Part shown: positions 27,269-35,938 of the stretch, one piece after another
Layout: every line of letters starts with the position of its first letter
Position numbering within the stretch: position 1 is the stretch's first letter
Source: Pseudomonas lurida
Lineage (GTDB): Bacteria > Pseudomonadota > Gammaproteobacteria > Pseudomonadales > Pseudomonadaceae
Assembly: GCF_013522705.1 (NCBI RefSeq)
Contig: NZ_JAAMRE010000002.1
Span: 1 to 64,000, forward strand
DNA: 64,000 bases
Direction of reading: 5' to 3'
The notes under the pieces: generated by a model
The model's input: the letters and a program-made list of their open reading frames with translations, nothing else
Told to the model about the DNA's origin: nothing
Databases searched by the model: none
Made by a program: the position numbers and the translations under genes

Positions 27269-28558
27269 ATGTCCTCCGTGCCTGCAAGCAGTGCGCAACC
27301 TTCGCGCCCGCTGACCCGCAACGACTATAAAACCCTGTCGCTGTCCGCCTTGGGCGGGGCGCTGGAGTTCTACGACTTCATTATTTTCGTGTTTTTCGCC
27401 ACCGTGGTCGGGAAGCTGTTCTTCCCCGTCGACATGCCCGAGTGGCTGCGCATGATGCAGACCTTCGGTATCTTTGCCGCCGGCTACCTGGCGCGTCCTC
27501 TGGGCGGCATCATCATGGCGCACTTCGGCGACCTGCTGGGGCGCAAGAAGATGTTCACCTTGAGCATCTTCATGATGGCCGTGCCGACCTTGATCATGGG
27601 CCTGCTGCCGACTTATGCGCAGATCGGCCTCTGGGCGCCGCTGCTGTTGCTGCTGATGCGCGTCATCCAGGGCGCGGCGATCGGCGGCGAGGTGCCGGGG
27701 GCGTGGGTATTTGTGTCCGAACACGTGCCGCCACGGCATATCGGCTACGCCTGCGGCACCCTGACCAGCGGCCTGACCGCCGGTATTCTGCTCGGATCGC
27801 TGGTCGCCACCGCCATCAACACCCTGTATAGCCCGGAACAGGTGTCGGACTACGCCTGGCGTATCCCGTTCCTGCTCGGTGGCGTGTTTGGCCTGTTGTC
27901 GGTGTACCTGCGTCGCTGGCTGCATGAGACGCCGATTTTCGCCGAGATGCAGCAACGCAAGACCCTGGCCGCCGAGCTGCCGCTGCGCGCGGTGCTGCGT
28001 GACCACCGTGGCGCCATCGTGCTGTCGATGCTGTTGACCTGGCTGCTGTCGGCCGGCGTGGTGGTGGTCATTCTGATGACCCCGACCGTGCTGCAGACCA
28101 TCTATCACTTCAGCCCCACCGTTGCGCTGCAAGCCAACAGCCTGGCCATCGTGACCCTGAGCCTGGGCTGCATCGGCTCCGGCGCCCTGGCCGACCGCTT
28201 CGGCGCCGGGCGCGTGCTGACCGCCGGGTGTGCGTTGCTGCTGGCGACCTCCTGGACGCTCTACCACAGTCTCATCACTCATCCCGACTGGCTGTTCCCG
28301 CTCTACGCCCTGACCGGTCTGTTCGTCGGCACCATCGGCGTGGTGCCTTACGTGATGGTCAAGGCCTTCCCACCGGTGGTGCGCTTCAGCGGACTGTCGT
28401 TCTCCTACAACGTGGCCTACGCAGTGTTCGGCGGGCTGACGCCGTTGGTGGTGTCACTGCTGATGAAGGAAAGCCCGATGGGCCCGGCTTACTACGTGGC
28501 CGTGCTGTGTGTGATGGGGATGTTGGTGGGTGGGTATCTGTGGAAGCGTGGGCGCTGA
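27269..28558 (+). CDS. MFS transporter, metabolite:H+ symporter type
   Basis: This is a 429-residue major facilitator with 12 predicted helices. The metabolite:H+ symporter branch is indicated by ALEFYDFIIFVFFA in helix 1, GDLLGRKKMF in the 2-3 loop, and a long central loop with RRWLHETPIF. ADRFGAGRVL is the repeat of the 2-3 motif in the second half. Substrates of this branch are carboxylates, osmolytes or shikimate-like compounds; the specific one cannot be read. ATG 27269 is chosen over longer in-frame starts because the soluble leader and helix 1 follow it at normal distance. Confidence 0.88.
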   Translation: MSSVPASSAQPSRPLTRNDYKTLSLSALGGALEFYDFIIFVFFATVVGKLFFPVDMPEWLRMMQTFGIFAAGYLARPLGGIIMAHFGDLLGRKKMFTLSIFMMAVPTLIMGLLPTYAQIGLWAPLLLLLMRVIQGAAIGGEVPGAWVFVSEHVPPRHIGYACGTLTSGLTAGILLGSLVATAINTLYSPEQVSDYAWRIPFLLGGVFGLLSVYLRRWLHETPIFAEMQQRKTLAAELPLRAVLRDHRGAIVLSMLLTWLLSAGVVVVILMTPTVLQTIYHFSPTVALQANSLAIVTLSLGCIGSGALADRFGAGRVLTAGCALLLATSWTLYHSLITHPDWLFPLYALTGLFVGTIGVVPYVMVKAFPPVVRFSGLSFSYNVAYAVFGGLTPLVVSLLMKESPMGPAYYVAVLCVMGMLVGGYLWKRGR

Positions 28559-28583
28559 ACCCTGCTGACACGCAACGATAATC

Positions 28584-28609
28584 TGTGGCGAGTGGGCAAG
28601 CTCGCCACA
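28584..28609. repeat. Single intergenic hairpin repeat
   Basis: Arms TGTGGCGAG (28584-28592) and CTCGCCACA (28601-28609) are perfect inverted repeats with an 8-base loop. It resembles a second REP class common in Pseudomonas intergenic DNA and lies after the MFS gene, where it could also act as a weak terminator. Confidence 0.6.
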
Positions 28610-28732
28610 GAGGTTGCTTGCTACAACAATTACAGGGTATTTCAAAAACTGCCGCGCGCTACCTCCTCGCCTCACATTCTCCCGTATTCAGGGCACTGCA
28701 CCCCGCCCTCGGTCTTTGCTCCCCATACTGGC

Positions 28733-28750
28733 CTTTCATCTAATTGTCAC
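28733..28750 (+). promoter_or_regulatory. Pho box upstream of pstS
   Basis: CTTTCAT-CTAA-TTGTCAC matches the PhoB site layout of two 7-mers related to CTGTCAT separated by 4 bases. It lies about 80 bases before the pstS start. PhoB bound here would activate pstS under phosphate limitation. Confidence 0.75.
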
Positions 28751-28828
28751 ATTCCAGACATAGAGTGTTCACACGGCCTACCGATACTTGGCCCCGATCC
28801 AACTATCCCTATCTGCTAGGAGCAAGGC

Positions 28829-29818
28829 ATGAAACTGAAACGTTTGATGGCGGCAATGACGTTTGTCGCTGCTGGCGTTGCGACCGCCAACGCGGTGGCC
28901 GCTGGTGTTGACCCGGCGATTCCGGCGTATGTGAAGACCACGGGTGTGTCGGGCAACTTGTCCAGCGTCGGTTCCGACACCCTGGCCAACCTGATGACCC
29001 TGTGGGCTGAGGGTTACAAAAAGGAATACCCGAACGTCAACATCCAGATTCAAGCTGCCGGTTCCGCCACTGCGCCACCTGCGCTGACTGAAGGCACCTC
29101 CAACCTGGGCCCGATGAGCCGCAAGATGAAGGACACCGAACTGGCGGCCTTCGAGCAGAAGTACGGCTACAAGCCAACCGCTATCCCGGTGGCCGTGGAC
29201 GCCCTGGCGGTGTTCGTGCACAAGGACAACCCGATCCAGCACCTGACCATGGAGCAGGTCGACGCGATCTTCTCCTCGACCCGCCTGTGCGGTGGCAAAG
29301 CTGACGTGAAAACCTGGGGCGACCTGGGCGTGACCGGTGACCTGGCCAACAAGCCGGTGCAACTGTTCGGTCGTAACTCGGTATCCGGTACCTACGGCTA
29401 CTTCAAGGAAGAGGCCCTGTGCAAAGGCGACTACAAGCCTAACGTGAACGAGCAACCAGGCTCGGCGTCGGTCGTGCAGTCGATCAGTTCCTCGCTCAAC
29501 GGCATCGGCTACTCGGGCATCGGCTACAAGACTGCCAGCGTGAAGACCGTGGCCCTGGCCAAAAAAGGCAGCACCGACTTCATCGAAGACAGTGAAGAAA
29601 ACGCCCTGAACGGCAAATATCCGCTGTCGCGCTTCCTCTACGTCTACGTCAACAAAGCCCCGAACAAGCCGCTGGCTCCGCTGGAAGCTGAGTTCGTGAA
29701 GCTGGTTCTGTCGAAACAGGGCCAGGAAGTTGTGGTGAAAGACGGCTACATCCCACTGCCAGCTAAAGTTGCCGCCAAGGCACTGGCTGACCTGGGTCTG
29801 CAGGAAGGCGGCAAGTAA
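28829..29818 (+). CDS. pstS: Phosphate ABC transporter periplasmic binding protein PstS
   Basis: This 329-residue periplasmic phosphate binder has a signal peptide (about 1-25, ending AVAAGV). Ligand-loop segments follow: [13 protein letters not shown] near residue 47, [12 protein letters not shown] near 95, and the phosphate-binding loop [12 protein letters not shown] near 185. [18 protein letters not shown] is typical of the Pseudomonas PstS branch rather than the E. coli one. GGAGCAAGGC precedes the ATG. A Pho box lies upstream. A hairpin and a second Pho box separate it from pstC, letting it be made in excess over the membrane subunits. Confidence 0.95.
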   Translation: MKLKRLMAAMTFVAAGVATANAVAAGVDPAIPAYVKTTGVSGNLSSVGSDTLANLMTLWAEGYKKEYPNVNIQIQAAGSATAPPALTEGTSNLGPMSRKMKDTELAAFEQKYGYKPTAIPVAVDALAVFVHKDNPIQHLTMEQVDAIFSSTRLCGGKADVKTWGDLGVTGDLANKPVQLFGRNSVSGTYGYFKEEALCKGDYKPNVNEQPGSASVVQSISSSLNGIGYSGIGYKTASVKTVALAKKGSTDFIEDSEENALNGKYPLSRFLYVYVNKAPNKPLAPLEAEFVKLVLSKQGQEVVVKDGYIPLPAKVAAKALADLGLQEGGK

Positions 29819-29834
29819 GCCACCGGTAAAATCG

Positions 29835-29865
29835 CCTTGAGCCCGCCGCTTGGCTGGGTTCAAGG
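29835..29865 (+). other. Hairpin between pstS and pstC
   Basis: Arms CCTTGAGCCC (29835-29844) and GGGTTCAAGG (29856-29865) pair at 9 of 10 positions. No T run follows, so it may act as an mRNA 3'-end stabiliser or a partial terminator that raises pstS expression relative to pstC. Confidence 0.4.
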
Positions 29866-29954
29866 CCGGGCAGGTCCGAAGGAGCTGGACCTTGCCTCCT
29901 AATTTCTAGTCCGCTGCCAGCCCTGCTACGCGGCGGATTTCCTGCGTCACTGCA

Positions 29955-29972
29955 TTGTCATCTTTCTGTCAT
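29955..29972 (+). promoter_or_regulatory. Pho box upstream of pstC
   Basis: TTGTCAT-CTTT-CTGTCAT is a near-perfect Pho box (13 of 14 defined bases). It ends 22 bases before the pstC start, so PhoB can drive pstCAB-phoU independently of pstS. Confidence 0.85.
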
Positions 29973-29994
29973 ACAGGATCGCTAGGGTGTGCGC

Positions 29995-32280
29995 ATGAAT
30001 GATCTGGCCAATTCCACCATGACGACGACTTCTCCTCCCAAGCGCATTGATTTCAATACGCCTGAGCTGCAACGCAAGCGCCGCATCCGCGCGCTCAAGG
30101 ATCGCTTCACTCGCTGGTATGTGCTGGTCGGCGGCCTTGCCGTGCTGGCCGCCATCACCCTGATCTTTTTCTTCCTGGCCTACGTGGTGGCGCCGTTGTT
30201 CCAAGGTGCTTCGTTGACCAAGGAAGACGCTCTCACGCCCGCGTGGATGCAAGACGCCGGCAAGCCGTTGCTGATCTCCCTGGAAGAACAGAACCAGGTC
30301 GCCATGCGGGTTTCCGACAAAGGCCAGGCGCTGTTCTTTGAAGTGGACACGGGTGCCGAGCTCAAGCGCGTCGACCTGCCATTGCCGGTCGGCGCGAGCG
30401 TAGCGTCCATTGGTGAAGACCAGCCGGGCAGCCCGCTGGTGATTCTCGGTTTGTCCAATGGCCAGGCCATGGTGTTCCGCCACACCTATAAGGTGTCCTA
30501 CCCGGACGGCAAGAAGACCATCACTCCCGCCATCGAATACCCCTACGGTGAAACGCCGATCGTACTGGACGATGCCGGTCGCCCGCTGGAGCACGTAGCG
30601 CTCAACGCCACCGATTCCTCGCTGGTAGCCGCAGGTTCGGCCGGTTCGCACCTGAACGTGCTGACCCTGAGCCGCGAAGAAAACATGATGACCGGTGAAG
30701 TCACCAGCGAGCAGAAGCGTATCGAGCTGCCGCAGATGACCGAGCCGGTGAAGGCGATCTTCATCGACCCGCGCCAGCAATGGCTATACGTGATCAACGG
30801 CCGCGCCCTGGCCGACGTATTCAGCCTGCGCGACAAGAGTCTCAACGGTCGATACAAATTGTTGGAAGATGGCAACGCTGAAATTACCGCCAGTACGCAA
30901 CTGGTGGGCGGCATTTCGCTGATCGTCGGTAACTCCAAGGGCGGCCTGGCCCAGTGGTTCATGGCCCGCGACCCGGACGGCGAACAGCGTCTCAAGCAGA
31001 TCCGCACCTTCCAGATGGGCACCGCGCCGATTGTGGAAATTACCGCCGAGGAACGTCGCAAAGGCTTCACCGCCCTGGATGCCGCCGGCAAGTTCGGTGT
31101 GTTCCACAGCACCGCGCACCGCACCCTGCTGGTGGACCCGGTGGTCGACGGCCAGGGCGTGTTCGGCCTGTCGCCACGAGCCAACCGCGTCATCGTGGAA
31201 GCCGGCGGCAAACTGCAGCCGTTGGTGCTGGACAACCCGCACCCGGAAGTCTCCTGGAGCGCGCTGTGGAGCAAGGTTTGGTACGAGAACTACGACGAGC
31301 CTAAATACGTCTGGCAATCAACCGCCGCCAACACCGACTTCGAACCCAAGATGAGCCTGGCGCCGCTGACATTCGGCACGCTCAAAGCTGCGTTCTACGC
31401 CATGCTGCTGGCCGCGCCGCTGGCCGTTGCCGCCGCGATCTACACCGCATACTTCATGGCCCCGAGCCTGCGTCGCAAGGTCAAGCCGGTGATCGAGCTG
31501 ATGGAAGCGATGCCGACGGTGATCCTGGGCTTCTTCGCCGGGCTGTTCCTGGCGCCGTATGTCGAGGGGCATCTACCGGGGATTTTCAGCCTGCTGATGC
31601 TGTTGCCGATTGGCATCCTGGTGGCCGGTTTTATCTTCAGCCGCCTGCCTGAATCCCTGCGCCTGCGTGTGCCCGATGGCTGGGAAAGCGCGATCCTGAT
31701 CCCGGTGATCCTGTTCGTGGGCTGGCTGTCGCTGTACATGAGCCCGTACCTGGAAACCTGGTTCTTCGGCGGCGACATGCGCATGTGGATCTCCCACGAC
31801 CTGGGCATCACCTACGACCAGCGCAATGCTCTGGTGGTGGGCTTGGCCATGGGTTTTGCGGTAATTCCGAACATCTATTCCATTGCCGAAGACGCCGTGT
31901 TCAGTGTGCCGCGCGGCCTGACCCTGGGCTCCCTGGCCCTTGGCGCCACGCCGTGGCAGACCATGACCCGCGTGGTAATCCTGACCGCCAGCCCAGGCAT
32001 CTTCTCGGCGCTGATGATCGGCATGGGCCGCGCCGTGGGCGAGACCATGATCGTGCTGATGGCCACCGGCAACACCCCGGTGATGGAGATGAACCTGTTC
32101 GAAGGCCTGCGCACCCTGGCGGCTAACGTTGCGGTGGAAATGCCCGAGTCGGAAGTGGGCGGCAGTCACTACCGCGTGCTGTTCCTCTCGGCGCTGGTGC
32201 TGCTGCTGTTCACCTTCATCATGAACACCCTCGCCGAGCTGATTCGTCAGCGTCTGCGCAAGAAATACTCGTCGCTTTAA
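29995..32280 (+). CDS. pstC: Phosphate ABC transporter permease PstC with a large extra domain
   Basis: This is a 761-residue permease, more than twice the length of E. coli PstC (about 320). One transmembrane helix at about residues 42-65 is followed by a soluble region of some 370 residues (about 70-440). The canonical six-helix permease core follows, with the EAA-type loop (LGSLALGATPWQTMTRVVILTASPG) and the TMIVLMATGN segment near the C terminus. The extra region reads like repeated beta strands (VSDKGQALFFEVD, LGLSNGQAMVFRH, LIVGNSKGGLAQWF, TALDAAGKFGVFH), suggesting a beta-propeller facing the periplasm (inference). Start ATG 29995 is preceded by a Pho box. pstA follows after 15 bases. 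Confidence 0.92.
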   Translation: MNDLANSTMTTTSPPKRIDFNTPELQRKRRIRALKDRFTRWYVLVGGLAVLAAITLIFFFLAYVVAPLFQGASLTKEDALTPAWMQDAGKPLLISLEEQNQVAMRVSDKGQALFFEVDTGAELKRVDLPLPVGASVASIGEDQPGSPLVILGLSNGQAMVFRHTYKVSYPDGKKTITPAIEYPYGETPIVLDDAGRPLEHVALNATDSSLVAAGSAGSHLNVLTLSREENMMTGEVTSEQKRIELPQMTEPVKAIFIDPRQQWLYVINGRALADVFSLRDKSLNGRYKLLEDGNAEITASTQLVGGISLIVGNSKGGLAQWFMARDPDGEQRLKQIRTFQMGTAPIVEITAEERRKGFTALDAAGKFGVFHSTAHRTLLVDPVVDGQGVFGLSPRANRVIVEAGGKLQPLVLDNPHPEVSWSALWSKVWYENYDEPKYVWQSTAANTDFEPKMSLAPLTFGTLKAAFYAMLLAAPLAVAAAIYTAYFMAPSLRRKVKPVIELMEAMPTVILGFFAGLFLAPYVEGHLPGIFSLLMLLPIGILVAGFIFSRLPESLRLRVPDGWESAILIPVILFVGWLSLYMSPYLETWFFGGDMRMWISHDLGITYDQRNALVVGLAMGFAVIPNIYSIAEDAVFSVPRGLTLGSLALGATPWQTMTRVVILTASPGIFSALMIGMGRAVGETMIVLMATGNTPVMEMNLFEGLRTLAANVAVEMPESEVGGSHYRVLFLSALVLLLFTFIMNTLAELIRQRLRKKYSSL

Positions 32281-32295
32281 GAAAGGTAGAAGTCT

Positions 32296-33966
32296 GTGAA
32301 ACAGAACTCCCTGAATGGATGGTTCAAGAGCGGCGCCCCCGGCGTCTGGATCAGCGGTGGCGCGGTATCCATCGCGGTCATCATGACCATTGGCCTGCTG
32401 GCTGTGATCGCGGTGCGTGGTCTGGGCCACTTCTGGCCGGCCGACCTGATCCAGGCCAATTACAACGTGCCGGGCCAGGCCAACCACATCGTTATCGGCG
32501 AAGTGGTGCAGAAAGAAGAAGTGCCGCGCGAACGGCTTAAAAGCGCAGGCCTGCCGGTGCCCGAAGAGGGCCCGGAGTTCATGACCCGCGAGCTGATCAA
32601 GGTCGGTAACAGGGACTTGAACGGCAACGACTTCACCTGGATCGTCGGCGAGTGGTTGCAGGACCAGACCAAGCCGAAAGAGCTGATGACGATCGAGCGT
32701 CGTGAGTGGGGCAACTTCTACGGCACCCTGGTCAACGTCAAGCAGGACGGCAAGGTCATCGCTGAAGGCGAGGCCGCGTGGCCGGAGCTGCAGGCGCGGG
32801 TCGAGCGCGTCAACAAGCTGGCCGCTCAGCTCAAGAGCCTGGAAAAAACCGATATCGGCGCGATCAACGCCGGCCTGGAACGCATCCGCCTGCACGGCCG
32901 CAAGCTGGAGCTGGAAGGCAAGCTCGACGCCGCCGCCCAGGCCGATATGGACGCCGACCGCGCCGAGCTGAATGCACGCTACCAGGACATCGAAGCACGC
33001 CTGGCCGACCTGCACGCGCAATTCAATCGCGATGCGCTGACGGCCCGTGACGGCAATGGCAAGGAAGTGGAAATCGGCATCGGCAAAGTGGTGCACGCTT
33101 ACCAGCCCAACGCCATGGGCACCATGACCAAGATCGGCTTCTACTTCAGCAAAGTCTGGGAATTTCTCAGCGATGACCCGCGGGAAGCCAACACCGAAGG
33201 CGGCATCTTCCCGGCTATTTTCGGCACCGTAATGATGACCCTGATCATGGCGATGATCGTCACCCCGTTCGGTGTGCTGGCGGCGGTGTACCTGCGCGAA
33301 TACGCCAAGCAGAACACCCTGACCCGCATCATCCGCATCGCCGTGAACAACCTGGCGGGTGTACCGGCCATCGTCTACGGCGTGTTCGGCCTGGGTTTCT
33401 TCGTGTATGTATTGGGGGGCTCGGTCGACCGCTTGTTCTTCGCCGAAGCACTGCCGGCGCCGACCTTCGGTACACCGGGCCTGCTGTGGGCCTCGCTGAC
33501 CCTGGCGCTGCTGGCGGTACCGGTGGTGATCGTGGCCACCGAAGAAGGCCTGGCGCGGATCCCGCGCACCGTGCGTGAAGGTTCGCTGGCGCTGGGCGCG
33601 ACCAAGGCGGAGACGCTGTGGAAGATCGTACTGCCGATGGCCAGCCCGGCCATGATGACCGGCATGATCCTCGCCGTGGCCCGCGCCGCCGGTGAAGTGG
33701 CGCCACTGATGCTGGTAGGCGTGGTGAAACTGGCGCCGTCGCTGCCGCTGGACGGCAACTACCCGTACTTGCACCTGGACCAGAAGATCATGCACCTGGG
33801 CTTCCATATTTATGACGTCGGCTTCCAGAGCCCCAACGTCGAAGCCGCGCGACCGCTGGTGTACGCCACCGCGCTGTTGCTGGTGCTGGTGATCGCCACG
33901 CTCAACCTGTCGGCGGTGTGGATTCGTAACCACCTGCGCGAGAAGTACAAGGCGTTGGACAGCTGA
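32296..33966 (+). CDS. pstA: Phosphate ABC transporter permease PstA with a large extra domain
   Basis: This 556-residue permease starts with GTG. One N-terminal helix (about 25-45) is followed by a soluble region of about 220 residues and then the six-helix permease core with REGSLALGATKAETLWKIVLPMASP (EAA loop) and ARAAGEVAPLMLVG. The extra region contains a heptad-rich, charged helical stretch (about residues 165-255: QARVERVNKLAAQLKSLEK and ADRAELNARYQDIEARLAD) that predicts a coiled coil. E. coli PstA (about 296 residues) lacks it. It pairs with PstC, whose own insert lies at the equivalent place, so the two may contact in the periplasm (inference). Confidence 0.92.
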   Translation: MKQNSLNGWFKSGAPGVWISGGAVSIAVIMTIGLLAVIAVRGLGHFWPADLIQANYNVPGQANHIVIGEVVQKEEVPRERLKSAGLPVPEEGPEFMTRELIKVGNRDLNGNDFTWIVGEWLQDQTKPKELMTIERREWGNFYGTLVNVKQDGKVIAEGEAAWPELQARVERVNKLAAQLKSLEKTDIGAINAGLERIRLHGRKLELEGKLDAAAQADMDADRAELNARYQDIEARLADLHAQFNRDALTARDGNGKEVEIGIGKVVHAYQPNAMGTMTKIGFYFSKVWEFLSDDPREANTEGGIFPAIFGTVMMTLIMAMIVTPFGVLAAVYLREYAKQNTLTRIIRIAVNNLAGVPAIVYGVFGLGFFVYVLGGSVDRLFFAEALPAPTFGTPGLLWASLTLALLAVPVVIVATEEGLARIPRTVREGSLALGATKAETLWKIVLPMASPAMMTGMILAVARAAGEVAPLMLVGVVKLAPSLPLDGNYPYLHLDQKIMHLGFHIYDVGFQSPNVEAARPLVYATALLLVLVIATLNLSAVWIRNHLREKYKALDS

Positions 33967-33979
33967 ATCTATTAGCCAC

Positions 33980-34004
33980 AAGCGGCAAGCTACAAGCCGC
34001 TTTT
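33980..34004 (+). repeat. Repeat with terminator-like hairpin between pstA and pstB
   Basis: AAGCGGC (33980-33986) and GCCGCTT (33996-34002) are perfect inverted arms around AAGCTACAA, followed by TT. The surrounding gap to 34050 repeats AGCTTGCAGCTT-like units. Related sequence with a GCTACAAGC core recurs at 34894-35008 and 39992-40074. Confidence 0.65.
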
Positions 34005-34059
34005 GCTCAAATCTTGCAGCTTGCAGCTAAAAGCTTGCAGCTTCGAACGGAGTGAGACC

Positions 34060-34893
34060 ATGCAACACGAAACCCATTCCCACGGCATCAACATGTCTGC
34101 CCTGGGTCGCGACAAGCAGAGCCTGAGCCTGGCCCAGGAAACCGTGGCCATCGAAGTGCCGGGCCTGAGCCTGTACTACGGTGAAAAGCAGGCGCTGTTC
34201 GATGTCAGCATGAACATTCCCAAGCAGCGCGTGACCGCCTTCATCGGCCCGTCGGGCTGCGGCAAGTCCACGCTGCTGCGTACCTTCAACCGCATGAACG
34301 ATCTGGTGGACGGCTGCCGCGTGGAAGGTGCCATCAACCTCTACGGCAGCAACATCTACCGCAAGGGCGAGGACGTGGCCGAGCTGCGTCGCCGGGTCGG
34401 CATGGTGTTCCAGAAGCCCAACCCGTTCCCCAAGACCATCTATGAAAACGTGGTCTATGGCCTGCGCATCCAGGGCATCAATAAAAAGCGCATCCTTGAC
34501 GAAGCCGTCGAGTGGGCGCTCAAGGGCGCGGCGCTGTGGGACGAGGTCAAGGACCGCCTGCACGATTCGGCGCTCGGTTTGTCCGGCGGTCAGCAGCAAC
34601 GGCTGGTGATCGCGCGAACCATCGCCGTGGAGCCGGAAGTGCTGCTGCTGGACGAACCCTGCTCGGCCCTTGACCCGATCTCGACGCTGAAAGTGGAAGA
34701 ACTGATCTACGAGCTTAAATCCAAGTTCACCATCGTCATCGTGACCCACAACATGCAACAGGCGGCGCGCGTTTCCGACTACACCGCGTTCATGTACATG
34801 GGCAAGCTGGTGGAGTTCGGCGACACCGATACCCTGTTCACCAATCCGGCAAAGAAACAGACCGAAGACTACATCACCGGTCGCTATGGCTAG
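34060..34893 (+). CDS. pstB: Phosphate ABC transporter ATP-binding protein PstB
   Basis: This 277-residue ATPase powers phosphate import. The Walker A loop [19 protein letters not shown] lies near residues 63-81, the signature [16 protein letters not shown] near 180, Walker [13 protein letters not shown] directly after, and the switch histidine in [26 protein letters not shown] at the C terminus is the classic PstB ending. ATG 34060 (MQHETHSHG) follows GGAGTGAG; a longer in-frame start inside the repeat is rejected. PstB also forms part of the PhoU-PhoR phosphate-signalling complex. Confidence 0.97.
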   Translation: MQHETHSHGINMSALGRDKQSLSLAQETVAIEVPGLSLYYGEKQALFDVSMNIPKQRVTAFIGPSGCGKSTLLRTFNRMNDLVDGCRVEGAINLYGSNIYRKGEDVAELRRRVGMVFQKPNPFPKTIYENVVYGLRIQGINKKRILDEAVEWALKGAALWDEVKDRLHDSALGLSGGQQQRLVIARTIAVEPEVLLLDEPCSALDPISTLKVEELIYELKSKFTIVIVTHNMQQAARVSDYTAFMYMGKLVEFGDTDTLFTNPAKKQTEDYITGRYG

Positions 34894-35008
34894 TTGGGGC
34901 AGCTGCAAGCCGCCAGTTTCAAGCGGCAAGTAAAAGCAGTTCAACGGAACGACACACATCAGCTTGCGGCTTGTAGCTTGCGGCTTACAGCTTTTGCGGA
35001 GCAAACGC
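34894..35008. repeat. GCTACAAGC-family repeat between pstB and phoU
   Basis: The 115-base gap is filled by short direct and inverted units such as GCAAGCCGCC, CAAGCGGCAAG and GCTTGCGGCTTGTAGCTTG. They are related to the pstA-pstB gap and, in inverted orientation, to the phoR-phoB gap. Confidence 0.6.
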
Positions 35009-35770
35009 ATGATTAGCAAAGAAGGCCTTACCCATCACATCTCTGCGCAGTTCAACGCCGAGCTTGAGGAAGTGCGCAGCCACCTCCTGGCGATGGGCGG
35101 GCTGGTGGAGAAGCAAGTCAACGATGCGGTCACCGCGCTGATCGAGGCCGACTCGGGCCTGGCCCAGCAGGTGCGGGAAATCGACGACCAGATCAACCAG
35201 ATGGAACGCAACATCGACGAAGAATGCCTGCGCATTCTCGCCCGTCGCCAGCCGGCGGCATCGGATTTGCGTTTGATCATCAGCATCTCCAAGTCGGTGA
35301 TCGACCTGGAGCGCATCGGCGACGAAGCCACCAAGATCGCGCGCCGTGCCATCCAACTCTGCGAAGAAGGCGAAGCGCCGCGTGGTTACGTAGAGGTGCG
35401 GCACATCGGCGACCAAGTGCGCAACATGGTGCGCGATGCCCTGGACGCGTTTGCTCGCTTCGACGCCGACCTGGCACTGTCGGTGGCCCAGTACGACAAG
35501 GTCATCGACCGCGAATACAAGACCGCCCTACGCGAGCTGGCTACCTACATGATGGAAGACCCACGCTCTATCTCGCGGGTCTTGAGCATTATCTGGGTGC
35601 TGCGTTCGCTGGAGCGCATCGGCGACCACGCGCGCAATATCTCGGAGCTGGTGATTTACCTGGTGCGTGGTACCGACGTACGGCACATGGGGCTCAAGCG
35701 CATGAAAGCCGAAGTTGAGGGCTCAGCCGACCAAATCCCTAATGTTCCGGGCGAACCTGACGATAAGTAA
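35009..35770 (+). CDS. phoU: Phosphate signalling protein PhoU
   Basis: This 253-residue negative regulator of the Pho response has two tandem three-helix PhoU domains (about 15-115 and 120-215). Each carries an E/DxxxD metal-site motif in segments such as KSVIDLERIGDEATKIAR and RSLERIGDHARNISELVIYLVRG. It links Pst transporter activity to PhoR. ATG 35009 (MISKEGLTHHIS) is chosen over an in-frame start in the upstream repeat. A strong terminator follows, ending the pst operon. Confidence 0.96.
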   Translation: MISKEGLTHHISAQFNAELEEVRSHLLAMGGLVEKQVNDAVTALIEADSGLAQQVREIDDQINQMERNIDEECLRILARRQPAASDLRLIISISKSVIDLERIGDEATKIARRAIQLCEEGEAPRGYVEVRHIGDQVRNMVRDALDAFARFDADLALSVAQYDKVIDREYKTALRELATYMMEDPRSISRVLSIIWVLRSLERIGDHARNISELVIYLVRGTDVRHMGLKRMKAEVEGSADQIPNVPGEPDDK

Positions 35771-35785
35771 GTTGCCCGAGAAATT

Positions 35786-35816
35786 AACGCCCGGCCTTTG
35801 GTCGGGCGTTTTTGTT
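35786..35816 (+). terminator. Intrinsic terminator of the pst-phoU operon
   Basis: AACGCCCG...CGGGCGTT forms an 8-base or longer stem with GCCTTTGGT in the loop, followed by TTTTTG. It lies 15 bases past the phoU stop. Confidence 0.9.
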
Positions 35817-35938
35817 TGTGGCATCTGAATTATTTGCGCGGCGGGTGAAAGAAAGTCCCGACGTGACTGCAGAGTTTTTGGCAAAATGCCATCAGTCAGG
35901 CGTTCTGCGTGCCGCGGTTTTTATAGGATAAAGGGTCG

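Noticed and set aside
31573..33981. Open frame of 802 codons on the minus strand across pstC and pstA
   Set aside because: It is rich in His, Gln and Arg, lacks any recognised domain and lies opposite two well-recognised permease genes.
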